Positions 7,504 to 15,679 of a stretch of 64,000 nucleotides of DNA are shown piece by piece. Position 1 is the first letter of the stretch, and each line of letters begins with the position of its first letter. The stretch is taken from the NCBI RefSeq assembly GCF_024752305.1, contig NZ_JANTHX010000007.1:464306-528305 (forward strand). Reading direction: 5' to 3'. This stretch comes from Protaetiibacter mangrovi. GTDB taxonomy: Bacteria; Actinomycetota; Actinomycetes; Actinomycetales; Microbacteriaceae. Position numbers and translations under genes: made by a program. The notes under the pieces were generated by a model. It ran no database searches. It was not told the DNA's origin and worked only from the letters and a program-made list of their open reading frames with translations.

Positions 7504-8262
7504 TCAGCGCGAACTCCCTGCTTCGTCGCAGAGCACGACGAGGCGCTTTGGAATCCCGACCACCGAGGCATCTCGGATCAGGCTCCCGAGGGTGATGTAC
7601 CAATTCCGGCGAACTCTCTCCGGGCGCAGCCGAGTCAATCGCGCCACTGTCGCTTCCAGCGCACTGATGTCTCCTGGTCGAGCGGCACCGGTCTTGCCAC
7701 GAGACGCAGGAAAATCTGTCTCGGGAAGCACTCGTTCGTACGGCAAGGCCTTCAGCGCGTCATCGGGCATCGCCGCATTCACCGAAAAGTAGCAACCAAG
7801 TTCGATCGCGCGGCGGATGTCGGTCACATCGCCGAGAAACCAATGAAGCACCACACCGCGGTTGCCGGACTGCTCGACCGCGTCGAGAACCTCCCGGACT
7901 CGTCCAGCGCTGTGGAGGGAGACTATGCGCCCCTGTGCTGCGGCTAGCGCCTCGACCAGCATTGCCCGATGCGGCGCGGAACTTCCACGCCGATCCAGAC
8001 CTACTTCACCCACGAGAAAGTTCGTCTGCGCCAATGACTCGAACCTCTTCAAGTCCCACGAGTCCACTGCGCCGCGGACGCCCGGATGCGCACCGATCGC
8101 CCAGTAGATCCCATCCTGAGTGTTCGAAATCGCAACCTCAGCGTCGTCTAGTGTCCTCGTCATCGCGAAGACTTGGGCACCCTCCAAGGTCGCGACCTGG
8201 CGCCGCGTGACCGTGGGATCGATATGGGCGTGGCAATCAAGGGCGGGGAAGTCGAACGGCAC
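7504..8262 (-). CDS. qatD: QatD, TatD-family metal-dependent nuclease of the Qat defence system
   Basis: 252 residues with the TatD hydrolase metal-site motifs in order: DCHAHID (9-15), GAHPG (57-61), GEVGLD (85-90), SLHSAG with H117, LHWF with H140, and ETDFP with D183. TatD proteins are 3'-5' DNases with a TIM-barrel fold, and QatD is the TatD-like subunit of the four-gene anti-phage system Qat. The GTG start at 8262 has a GGAGGAG ribosome site and lies inside the end of qatC (26-nt overlap), so translation is coupled. All metal ligands appear present, so the enzyme should be active. Gene order A-B-C-D supports the assignment over a housekeeping TatD. Confidence 0.9.
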   Translation of the reverse strand: MPFDFPALDCHAHIDPTVTRRQVATLEGAQVFAMTRTLDDAEVAISNTQDGIYWAIGAHPGVRGAVDSWDLKRFESLAQTNFLVGEVGLDRRGSSAPHRAMLVEALAAAQGRIVSLHSAGRVREVLDAVEQSGNRGVVLHWFLGDVTDIRRAIELGCYFSVNAAMPDDALKALPYERVLPETDFPASRGKTGAARPGDISALEATVARLTRLRPERVRRNWYITLGSLIRDASVVGIPKRLVVLCDEAGSSR

Positions 8263-9508
8263 GAAGCTCCTCCAACCCGCGATGAACCAGGTCGATCACA
8301 GCGTCAAAGTCTGTCCCGCCCGGCCATCGACCCGAGGCCAGAATCGCTACATCCGGAATGCCGCCGGCGAGAGCTTCGCGGATTGAATAGATGTCGCGGC
8401 TCCGCGCCTCGACGAGATCCTTCCGATGACCGCCACTCAGCGCGTCACACGCGTACGTCGAGGGGTCGCGCATGCCCGCAGCGATGAAACTCCCCCGCCG
8501 AACCACACACGCCACGCAGAGCCCGCAGTTCAGATTGGGGTCCGCGTGAAATCGCTGCGTGTTTCCCCGACCGCACGAATATGACGCGGCGGTGACTGGC
8601 GCCCACCTCTTGGACCTCAACTCCGTTTTCGCCTGCCCTACGAGCTCGCCCTTGGTGAGGGCAGAGAAGGGGTTAACCACGGCGACTTCAATCGACAGCG
8701 AATCGAGCAGCGCATTCACAAGGGCGAACGTGTACGGATGCGTCGATCGTGTTGTCAGGGTGCCACCGCGCCCGGCGTCGAGAGGGGCATTGATGCTCGT
8801 GAAGCCGTTCTCCGGAACCCACACCTCCGGCGCCCCGTCATTCTCCGCATGAAGGACGGCCATGACCATGAAGAGGAGGGAACGCATACGCGGCCCGTGG
8901 TTCTTTCGGTCAGAAGCATCCGCCAGGAGCAGCTCTTCGAGTCGATAGGTCGCGTCGGCTCCCAGCGCGCCGGCGATCAGGTTCTGTGCATGACGCACCG
9001 CTGTGGAGTAGTCGCGGGCTCCTACAAAGCCGACCGCGGCACCGTCTTTCATTCCGATGACGGCACCGGCCAGCGAGTCAAGTCCACCCGAGAGAAGTTG
9101 AATCCGATCGAGGCCCAGCGAAGTCACCTGAGTGGCGTCCGACGCGTGAGCCGACTGGTGGATCACAACAGTCCATCGATCGCCCGTGAGCCACCGAGCC
9201 AGGTCGACTAGCGCATTGAGCACGTCCTCGGTCCACCGCGCAGAATCTGCAACATGTACATGGACCTCCAAGTCTCGGTGGAGGGAGACGGCTGGCTTTT
9301 CGACCAGGCTGTCGGCGAGATAGAGCGCGGCGACGATCCGGAATAGATCTCGAGTTGAGCCCGAGGCTGCCGAGAATTCCGCGAGGCCCCACTGCAAAGT
9401 GGTTGTGATTGATCCGGCTGTCCCCGGAGAGACGGGCCACACAATCTGCCCGGCGCCACCAACCTCGGACGGTGTTCCAGACGGAAGCACTTCGAACACA
9501 TGCGTCAT
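8237..9508 (-). CDS. qatC: QatC, QueC-like PP-loop enzyme of the Qat defence system
   Basis: 423 residues from ATG 9508, which overlaps the qatB stop in an ATGA arrangement and has a GGAGGGG ribosome site. An in-frame upstream start (9535) would overlap qatB further and is less likely. The PP-loop ATP motif LLSGGLDS lies at 138-145, and a zinc-type cysteine cluster (C312, C328, C331, C334; NCGLCVAC) lies near the end. Both are shared with QueC, the 7-cyano-7-deazaguanine synthase. The protein is much longer than housekeeping QueC (about 220-230 residues) because of an N-terminal extension, as is usual for QatC. No other deazaguanine gene is nearby, so a queuosine role is unlikely. The chemical target in Qat defence is not settled as far as I know. 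Confidence 0.92.
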   Translation of the reverse strand: MTHVFEVLPSGTPSEVGGAGQIVWPVSPGTAGSITTTLQWGLAEFSAASGSTRDLFRIVAALYLADSLVEKPAVSLHRDLEVHVHVADSARWTEDVLNALVDLARWLTGDRWTVVIHQSAHASDATQVTSLGLDRIQLLSGGLDSLAGAVIGMKDGAAVGFVGARDYSTAVRHAQNLIAGALGADATYRLEELLLADASDRKNHGPRMRSLLFMVMAVLHAENDGAPEVWVPENGFTSINAPLDAGRGGTLTTRSTHPYTFALVNALLDSLSIEVAVVNPFSALTKGELVGQAKTELRSKRWAPVTAASYSCGRGNTQRFHADPNLNCGLCVACVVRRGSFIAAGMRDPSTYACDALSGGHRKDLVEARSRDIYSIREALAGGIPDVAILASGRWPGGTDFDAVIDLVHRGLEELRAVRLPRP

Positions 9509-10251
9509 GAGGTCCCCTCCACGAACTCCTTGCACGCTCGAGCTGCAAGTCCAGAGGCGTAGTCCGCCACGTTCTGGGGCGACTTCGAGGTCAGCACATC
9601 GGCAACCTGATTCACGCGCGCGCGGATCCAGTTCTTGACTTTGGTCTCGAATGCCTTCACGGCTCCGTCAGCACGAGCGCGAATGTCCTTGCGTGCCGAC
9701 AACTGGACTTTGGCGAGCTGCCAGGCAAGAGCAGACACGAACTGCCCGATGCGCGCGGCCAGAGTGGATCCAGTCTGTCCAGAGGCGAGCGTGGCAAGGA
9801 CAGCTTCCGCAACCGCCTGATCATCAGGATGGGACGATGGGCCAAGAATGAGTGCAGAGAGCTCGAGATAGAGGGCCATGCCCGACAATCCGTCGAGCTG
9901 GCTGAGGTCAATGCCAAGCTCAGCGAGTTCGGCATCGTCGCCGGCTTCGACTGCCTCAACCGCCGCGAGGACAAGTGCGCCTCGCGCCGCCTGCCGCGTA
10001 AAGGCTGGCTGCGTCCGTCCCTCGCGACCATCACCTGAAGCGCTCGAGCCCCCGCCTGAGCGGCTGGAGGCAAGGAGGTCGGCGACGCGGTACGACCGTC
10101 CGGATGTGTCACCTCGCGACAGAGCCTTGCCCAAAGCCGCACCGAATGCCGTAGACAATGAGTTCCCCGCCGGACTGCCAATCTCGGTCGATGCATTGGA
10201 GGCGGCCGCGTTCCAGGCGCTCGAACCGCCGAAAGCGTTAGATGTACCCAC
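9505..10251 (-). CDS. qatB: QatB, component of the Qat defence system
   Basis: 248 residues. The N-terminus MGTSNAFGGSSAW, rich in glycine and serine, is characteristic of QatB. The rest is predicted helical with alanine-rich segments, without catalytic motifs or membrane segments. The GTG start shares its first base with the last base of the qatA stop (TAGTG), and the stop overlaps the qatC start (ATGA), so the three genes are tightly coupled. QatB has no assigned biochemical activity. The identification rests on the N-terminal signature and its position between the KAP NTPase and the QueC-like gene. Confidence 0.88.
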   Translation of the reverse strand: MGTSNAFGGSSAWNAAASNASTEIGSPAGNSLSTAFGAALGKALSRGDTSGRSYRVADLLASSRSGGGSSASGDGREGRTQPAFTRQAARGALVLAAVEAVEAGDDAELAELGIDLSQLDGLSGMALYLELSALILGPSSHPDDQAVAEAVLATLASGQTGSTLAARIGQFVSALAWQLAKVQLSARKDIRARADGAVKAFETKVKNWIRARVNQVADVLTSKSPQNVADYASGLAARACKEFVEGTS

Positions 10252-12002
10252 TAGACGACTTCACCCCTCATCTCGTCGCGGATTGCATCTGCAAACATCG
10301 GCTCGGCCGCTCGGAGTTCTAGGAGCGCCTCCAGTGTCGCGGGGTAGTTTGCGAAGTACGGCAGCTCGGTGCGGGTGATCGAAGAAAGCAGGTCAGCGCG
10401 ATTGAGCACGCTGGAGACTGGCTCTATGAGGTCGACTCTCCTGAGGGAAATACTCTGCAACGAGTCAAGCGCCTGATCTCTACGCCCCCCGAGCAACGCG
10501 GCCGCGAGTTGTTGAGCAACCGCCGCATCTCCGGTCTGAGGCTCCTCCGCGAGATCGTCTTGGGCGCCTTGCCGGACGAGCTCGCTCTCGGAGAGGAGCC
10601 TCCGAAGCAAGCGAGTTTCTTCGTCGTTGAGATCCGGACCCACGCTGACGTTCGCCACGACGGTCGCAGCGAGCGAAAGGTACGCGGTCACATCTTCCGG
10701 CTTCTCGCTGAGCTGCACACCATTCCGCGCCCAAGTGACTAGGGCCGCATCAGGCCCAGAGTCGTCCGCGTTCTCCCAACCCCGGAGCGTCTCGCTCCGC
10801 GCGTCGAGCGCCTGAGCGCCGAGTTCCGCGAACTTCGTGGGGAAGTTCTGCTCCAGGACCCATAGCTTCATCACCGACCCCAAGTCGATCGCTCCGCTGG
10901 TCGCTCCAAGTACTCGTGCCCTGATCGCCAGGTTGTTGAGAAATCGCTTGAGCTGACGGGGCGTCGATGACTGCGAAGGTGCCATGCCATAGACCATCGA
11001 CGCAGCCTGTTCCACCATCTCACGGGTGGGCAGCTCGTCAACCATTCCCTCGTATGCGTAAGGGGAAACGCCTTCCGTCCGACGAGCGAGGCTCGCCTGA
11101 GCCAGACGCGCTTGGACCGCCTTCTCAGCGTCCGCGCACGCGAGAAGGAGAGTGAGGTACGCCTCCGCACCAGCCAGCGTCATCTGCGGGAGGGTGAAGG
11201 GCAATTGGATGACTTTCTCGGTGTAGCTGTCTGCGAAGCGACCTCGCGCTTGCCTATCCAAGGCGTCTCGGAGACTCTCTCGAATGAAGCTGTCGTCGGC
11301 CGCGATGACGAAGGCCATCCCCTCGACACTCAGAAACAGCTTTATTGCCTCCAATGCTCCGAGAACGTCACCCGGCAGACACCGGTCGAGATCGTCCACG
11401 AGCACTACCACTCGATCGACGGTGGGGAGCTCGGAAATCAGTTTGCCGAACTGCTTCCGGAACTCGCGCATGCCAACGCGCATGCTCGCCTGTTCAGGCG
11501 TCGGATCCTTCGGCGTCAGCGCGTCGACGAAGCCTGGAATGTCGGGAGTGAGAGTGACGAGTGACTTCGCTGCGACCTGAGCGACCTTGGTCCATGAGAT
11601 CCGGCGACTGAGCTCGACGACCTTCTCCTTCAAGGTTCCAAGCGCCGCCGCCGCTCGTTCCTTCACCTCCCCTTCGGCGAGAAGAGACTGGCGACGCTCG
11701 TACTCGTCCTGAACTCCCTCCAGGACTCGCGTGATCAGGGTGCCCCGCGGGTCTCCCGTGTCGACGAACTCCCAGGGGTCGACCTTCACAACAAGAACAC
11801 CGTCTCGTCGCCGCAACTCCAACTCGACGAGGCGAAGCGCCGTACTTTTACCGCCACCCCAGGGCGAGTTGATTCCCACCGTCACTGGGTCAAGACGATC
11901 GTCCAAGGCCGCATCCGCGATGGCGACCGCTATTGGTTCGAGACCGAGTAGATCGATCGACGCAGGATTGTCGTCGAAAAGGGAAAAACCGTGGGGTGGC
12001 AT
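10251..12002 (-). CDS. qatA: QatA, KAP-family P-loop NTPase of the Qat defence system
   Basis: 583 residues from ATG 12002, chosen because GGAG sits 5 nt upstream. An in-frame GTG at 12035 lacks such a site. Walker A is GINSPWGGGKST (43-54) and Walker B VLVDDLDRC (200-208), the typical KAP NTPase pair with a helical insert between them. Unlike many KAP proteins, no clear double membrane segment is seen, although AKSLVTLTPDIPGFVDAL is moderately hydrophobic. The C-terminal 250 residues are helical. QatA is the lead gene of the qatABCD anti-phage system. The operon reads away from the aminotransferase gene across a gap of about 150 nt that must hold its promoter. I could not pick a convincing -35/-10 pair there. 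Confidence 0.92.
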   Translation of the reverse strand: MPPHGFSLFDDNPASIDLLGLEPIAVAIADAALDDRLDPVTVGINSPWGGGKSTALRLVELELRRRDGVLVVKVDPWEFVDTGDPRGTLITRVLEGVQDEYERRQSLLAEGEVKERAAAALGTLKEKVVELSRRISWTKVAQVAAKSLVTLTPDIPGFVDALTPKDPTPEQASMRVGMREFRKQFGKLISELPTVDRVVVLVDDLDRCLPGDVLGALEAIKLFLSVEGMAFVIAADDSFIRESLRDALDRQARGRFADSYTEKVIQLPFTLPQMTLAGAEAYLTLLLACADAEKAVQARLAQASLARRTEGVSPYAYEGMVDELPTREMVEQAASMVYGMAPSQSSTPRQLKRFLNNLAIRARVLGATSGAIDLGSVMKLWVLEQNFPTKFAELGAQALDARSETLRGWENADDSGPDAALVTWARNGVQLSEKPEDVTAYLSLAATVVANVSVGPDLNDEETRLLRRLLSESELVRQGAQDDLAEEPQTGDAAVAQQLAAALLGGRRDQALDSLQSISLRRVDLIEPVSSVLNRADLLSSITRTELPYFANYPATLEALLELRAAEPMFADAIRDEMRGEVV

Positions 12003-12139
12003 TTCAACTCCGAAATGGTCGGCTAATCCACCCACAGGTCTTCACTCCAACGCAAGTACCCAATCGCAGGGACGAAACTGTCGCTCAACTGGGTCCGGGA
12101 CCGAAAGGCCACGCCTCCCCCGCGAGCCCGGCGCCCTCA

Positions 12140-12152
12140 TAGGCTGGGACCG
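12140..12152 (+). promoter_or_regulatory. -10 element and leaderless start of the class V aminotransferase-like gene
   Basis: TAGGCT (12140-12145) lies 6 nt before the GTG start at 12152, with no ribosome site between. This is the same spacing as at 3696 and 26550, and it implies a leaderless transcript. The -35 region is unremarkable. Confidence 0.45.
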
Positions 12153-13393
12153 TGAGCATCGCCCGTTCTCCGGAGGCCCGCACGTCCACGCCCGCTGATG
12201 CCCCACCACCTCTCCTCACGCGGTCGGGCGTCCCTGCCGCTGCGCTCTGGGCACTCGATCCTCAGGTCGTCCACCTCAACCACGGCTCCTTCGGCGCCGC
12301 GCCGCGTTCAACGGTCGAGCTGAGGTCAGTGCTGTTGGCCGAGGTCGATGCGAATCCTCTTCGATGGCACCTCAGCGTGCAACCGCGCCGAGAGGAAGCG
12401 CGGCTGGTCGTCGCTCGGTTCCTGGGTTCTGATCCGCGATCCCTGGCTTTCGTCCCGAGCGCGAGCGCGGGCACGACGGCAGTGCTTCGCGAGCTTTCGG
12501 GCGGCGAGGTGGTGGTCACCGATCACGCCTATGGTGCGCTTGCGAAGCACGTGGCGCTCCAAGCGGCGCGAGTGGGCGCGCGCGTCGTGACCGCGCGTGT
12601 GCCACTGTCGGCGACAGCTGCCGAGGCCACTGCCGCGGTCCTCGACGCCATCGGCCCCGAAACGCGCTTGGTGGTGCTCGACCATGTCACGTCAGCGACG
12701 GCTCGCCTGATGCCGGTGGAGCAGGTGTCAGAGGCGGCGCGTGCTCGTGGCGTGGCTGTGCTCGTCGATGCGGCCCACGCCCCCGGAATGCTCGAGGCTC
12801 CGGCGGCGACGACGGCGGATGCGTGGGTCGGCAACCTGCACAAGTGGGCATGCGGCGTGCGGGGTTCCGCGGTGACCGTGCTGAATGCGGCGACAGCCGA
12901 GCGAGTGCGGCCGCCGATCGAGTCGTGGTCCAGCGACGCGGCGTACCCGGAATCGTTCGACGAGCAGGGCACCGCGGACTCGACGGGATACCTGGCATCG
13001 GCCGCCGGAATCACCGCGCTGGAGGAGGCGATCGGTTGGGATCGTATCCGGCTGTATCAAGGTGAGCTCGTGTCCTACGGGCGCGACATAATCGCCGCAG
13101 CATTCGCATATGCGACGGGCGAGGACCATCGTGTGGAGGTGGGTATGCCAGCTCCATCGATGGCGCTCGTGGCTTTGCCGTCGGGGCTTGCAGCGCAACC
13201 AGAGAGTGCTGCAGCGCTGCGCCAACGGATCGCCGATGAGCTCGGCTTCGAGACGCAAATCGCCGACTGGGGCGGTGTGGCGCGGCTTCGGCTGTCGGCG
13301 CACGCCTATTCGACGTCGCAGGATTTCGATCGTTTCGCCGAGACGGTGGTGCCCGCTCTCGTGCAATGGTCGCGAAGCGCCTCGAAGAGGTGA
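12152..13393 (+). CDS. PLP-dependent class V aminotransferase-fold enzyme (isopenicillin N epimerase-like)
   Basis: 413 residues of fold-type I PLP enzyme, class V subgroup. The N-terminal HLNHGSFGAAPRSTVE motif is typical of the CefD/isopenicillin N epimerase-like group. ARGVAVLVDAAHAPGM carries the Asp that contacts the PLP ring nitrogen, and the PLP-binding lysine is K231 in GNLHKW. Reactions in this group include epimerisation, desulfuration and transamination, so the substrate cannot be named. The first 30 residues are low-complexity and may be dispensable. It is divergent from the Qat operon and convergent with the secreted propeller gene, separated from it by a strong hairpin. Confidence 0.85.
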   Translation: MSIARSPEARTSTPADAPPPLLTRSGVPAAALWALDPQVVHLNHGSFGAAPRSTVELRSVLLAEVDANPLRWHLSVQPRREEARLVVARFLGSDPRSLAFVPSASAGTTAVLRELSGGEVVVTDHAYGALAKHVALQAARVGARVVTARVPLSATAAEATAAVLDAIGPETRLVVLDHVTSATARLMPVEQVSEAARARGVAVLVDAAHAPGMLEAPAATTADAWVGNLHKWACGVRGSAVTVLNAATAERVRPPIESWSSDAAYPESFDEQGTADSTGYLASAAGITALEEAIGWDRIRLYQGELVSYGRDIIAAAFAYATGEDHRVEVGMPAPSMALVALPSGLAAQPESAAALRQRIADELGFETQIADWGGVARLRLSAHAYSTSQDFDRFAETVVPALVQWSRSASKR

Positions 13394-13407
13394 ACGACGA
13401 CTCCGCG

Positions 13408-13443
13408 AAAAGGGCGTCCGGCGGATCGATGCGCCGGACGCCC
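13408..13443 (-). terminator. Rho-independent terminator between convergent genes
   Basis: A perfect 12-bp stem (GGGCGTCCGGCG at 13412-13423 with CGCCGGACGCCC at 13432-13443) and an 8-nt loop are followed, on the minus strand, by TTTT (13411-13408). It ends the secreted-protein gene and can also stop transcripts of the convergent aminotransferase gene. Confidence 0.8.
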
Positions 13444-13457
13444 CATCGCTGCGGCTT

Positions 13458-15581
13458 CTAGAAGTTGACCTTCACGTCCCAGTCGGTGGCGTCGCAGGCG
13501 ATCGAGCTGCCGGCGTGCTGAACCACGAACGACAGCCGATCACCTACGGCTACGGAGGACGTGATTCCCGATGGGAAGGTATACGACCCTCCGTTCGTCA
13601 CGTTCTGGTAGCCCGATCCGGGCCAGATCTGCGTGCCGTTCTTCAGGATTCTGAGGTTCACCCCTGCGGTGTTGCCACACGGCCCACCGACGGTGATCGG
13701 CCCGTTCGCGCCGATCGTCACGGTTCCCGCCGAGGGCGCCACCCAGGTGCGCACCGAGTCGCAGTTCAACCCGGGGTGCTGCTCGGTGGGCGAGAACACG
13801 GTGCAGTAGGGCTGCCCGCTTTCCCACTCGCGAGACAGTCGGCTGTACGCCATCGCCGACATGCTCGTGCCGCCGACCGTGGTGTACTCGGCGCGCCACT
13901 GATCCCACCCTTGCGTGAATCCGTCGGATGCCTTCCAGACGATGTTCTGAAGGCCGGTGTTCGCGGTGATCGTCGCATTCCACGTCGTCGCATCGCAGGC
14001 GATCGAACCGCCCACACCCGAGACGACGAACCGAAGCAGGTCGCCCGGAGCCACGGTGGTCGTGACGCCCCCGGGGAAGGTCAGACCCGCGCCGCCGTTG
14101 GTGATCGCTGCAGCACCCGCCCAGATCTGAGTGGTGTTCTTCAGGATGCGCACCGTGACGCCCGCCGTGTTGCCGCACGAGCCGGGAACCTGGATCGACC
14201 CATCCGAGCCCAGCGTGACGGTGGCCGAGATCGGCGCCTGCCAGGTGCGGCTCGAGTCGCAGGCGTAGCCCGGATGCTGCTGTGTGCCCGAGAACACCGT
14301 GCAGTAGGTCTCGCTGCCCTTCCACTGGTACTGGTTGCCGCCGGCCGCGGTGACGTACTCCATCGGCAGGAACGTGGTCCCGCCGCGAGAGGTCGCGTAT
14401 TCGGAGCGCCATTGGTTGTGGGTGTACCCGTTGGAAGCGGACCAGCTTGTCGTCGCCGCCGGATTGCCCGAGGTGTCGACGGTGGCGTAGCGCGCACGCA
14501 CGGCACATCCGCTGAGTCCGGTCGCGTTTCCGTAGAGCCGGAATGAAGAACCCACCGAGTAGGTGCTTCCTGTGGCGGGGTCGACGGGCCAGAGGTACCA
14601 GCAGTTGTCAGTTGCCGTCCCGCCCGTCAGGGTGACCGGGCTCGACCATGCCTGATTTGTCAGGTCGGTGGTGGTGCTGATCCAGTCGTGACCCATGGCG
14701 ATGAACTTGTTGAGTGCGGTGCTGTAGGTGAAGGCCGGGGTGTCTTCGTAGCTGAACTGCCCGGCCGGGTCGCCGTAGTGGATGATGCCGGTGAACGGCA
14801 TGACCGTGCCGTCATGTCCACCGATGCCCGCCTCGCTGAAGGAACTCCCGTACCACTTCGTCCAGCAGGTCGTGGTGGCGATGTTGGCGATCGGGCAGCG
14901 TGCAGCGTTGTAGTGCATGTACTTCGACTGCTGCGAGGAATGGTTGACCGGGTCCCGGTAACCGGTCGCGTAGAAGAGGTAGAAGTAGCCGCCCGCCGTG
15001 TCGACGACAAGTCGTTGGTCGCCCACACCGAAGGTGTACGAGCCGGCCGGAGCTCCCGCGGGCGCGACGAAACTGGCGTCCTGCGTGAGAATCCACCCCG
15101 CCCAATTCCATGTCAGGCCGAGATTGGACGATGTGGCGAGACCGACCTGCCGCGCGTAATTGCCGTTGGGCAAGTTGAACTCACTGTGCACGATGCCGTA
15201 CCAGGTGCCGGTGCCGGGCTGGATCCACACGTTCGTCAACCACCAGGCGTAGTTCAGGTTGGTGGGGAATCCCGATCTCGTCGCGAGTTGGTTGGAGCCC
15301 ATGTTGTCGACGGTCGTGCCCTGCCAGCGGTCCCAGCGCTGCGATCCGCCCTCGCTCGTCATCGCGTAGAGCGTGCTGCCCACTTTGACGATGTTCGCCG
15401 GCGCATCGGTGAGGTTGAGCCACGACGAACCGGTGAAGTTCGCGGGGCCGAGTGTTTCGGATGGGGACGGCAGTGCCGAGGCCGGGCCGGCTGCGACTGC
15501 AGCCCCGGCGATCAGCGCAGCGACGGCGGCTGCTGAGGCTATCCGACGGCGCAATCGCCCGCCTTCGCGGTTCCACTTCAC
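13458..15581 (-). CDS. Secreted beta-propeller protein with two tandem C-terminal domains
   Basis: 707 residues from GTG 15581, which has AAGGAGAG at good spacing. The longer frame to 15644 would put the signal peptide far inside. A signal peptide is clear: basic GRLRRRIAS, hydrophobic AAAVAALIAGAAVAAG, and a probable cleavage after PASA. The next 350 or so residues are rich in Trp/Tyr/Gly with repeated strand motifs, resembling a five-bladed propeller of glycosidase or BNR type. The last 290 residues hold two homologous copies of about 130 residues, each with WRxEY, YCTVFS, QHPGxxCDS, CGNTAGV, RILKN.TQIW and SIACDAT.W. The paired cysteines suggest disulfides. No known catalytic signature is certain. 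A LacI-type operator lies upstream, tying it to the adjacent sugar locus as its likely extracellular polysaccharide-acting protein. Confidence 0.85.
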   Translation of the reverse strand: MKWNREGGRLRRRIASAAAVAALIAGAAVAAGPASALPSPSETLGPANFTGSSWLNLTDAPANIVKVGSTLYAMTSEGGSQRWDRWQGTTVDNMGSNQLATRSGFPTNLNYAWWLTNVWIQPGTGTWYGIVHSEFNLPNGNYARQVGLATSSNLGLTWNWAGWILTQDASFVAPAGAPAGSYTFGVGDQRLVVDTAGGYFYLFYATGYRDPVNHSSQQSKYMHYNAARCPIANIATTTCWTKWYGSSFSEAGIGGHDGTVMPFTGIIHYGDPAGQFSYEDTPAFTYSTALNKFIAMGHDWISTTTDLTNQAWSSPVTLTGGTATDNCWYLWPVDPATGSTYSVGSSFRLYGNATGLSGCAVRARYATVDTSGNPAATTSWSASNGYTHNQWRSEYATSRGGTTFLPMEYVTAAGGNQYQWKGSETYCTVFSGTQQHPGYACDSSRTWQAPISATVTLGSDGSIQVPGSCGNTAGVTVRILKNTTQIWAGAAAITNGGAGLTFPGGVTTTVAPGDLLRFVVSGVGGSIACDATTWNATITANTGLQNIVWKASDGFTQGWDQWRAEYTTVGGTSMSAMAYSRLSREWESGQPYCTVFSPTEQHPGLNCDSVRTWVAPSAGTVTIGANGPITVGGPCGNTAGVNLRILKNGTQIWPGSGYQNVTNGGSYTFPSGITSSVAVGDRLSFVVQHAGSSIACDATDWDVKVNF

Positions 15582-15620
15582 AGATCTCTCCTTCGAGGTC
15601 GGTATCGCGTGCAATCCATC

Positions 15621-15632
15621 TTTAACGTTAAA
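15621..15632. promoter_or_regulatory. LacI-type operator 1 of the 13-25 kb sugar locus
   Basis: TTTAACGTTAAA is a perfect 12-bp palindrome, 40 nt upstream of the secreted-protein start. Two close variants at 18777 and 18866 in the same locus give the shared pattern TKTRACGTTAMA. The LacI regulator at 23976 is the probable ligand-responsive repressor. Confidence 0.7.
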
Positions 15633-15679
15633 GGTGGTACGCACGTTCTACCCTTGCAGACCTCTTCAGCGCAAGACCT

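Noticed and set aside
7504-8262. Housekeeping TatD nuclease
   Set aside because: The position as the fourth gene after KAP NTPase, QatB and QueC-like genes, with overlapping frames, identifies the Qat component.
8237-9508. Queuosine or deazapurine DNA modification gene
   Set aside because: The QueC-like protein is longer than housekeeping QueC, and no QueD, QueE, FolE or dpd genes are nearby.
12003-12139. Promoter for the qat operon
   Set aside because: Candidate boxes such as TTGAGC with GGGTAC have poor spacing, so no call was made.
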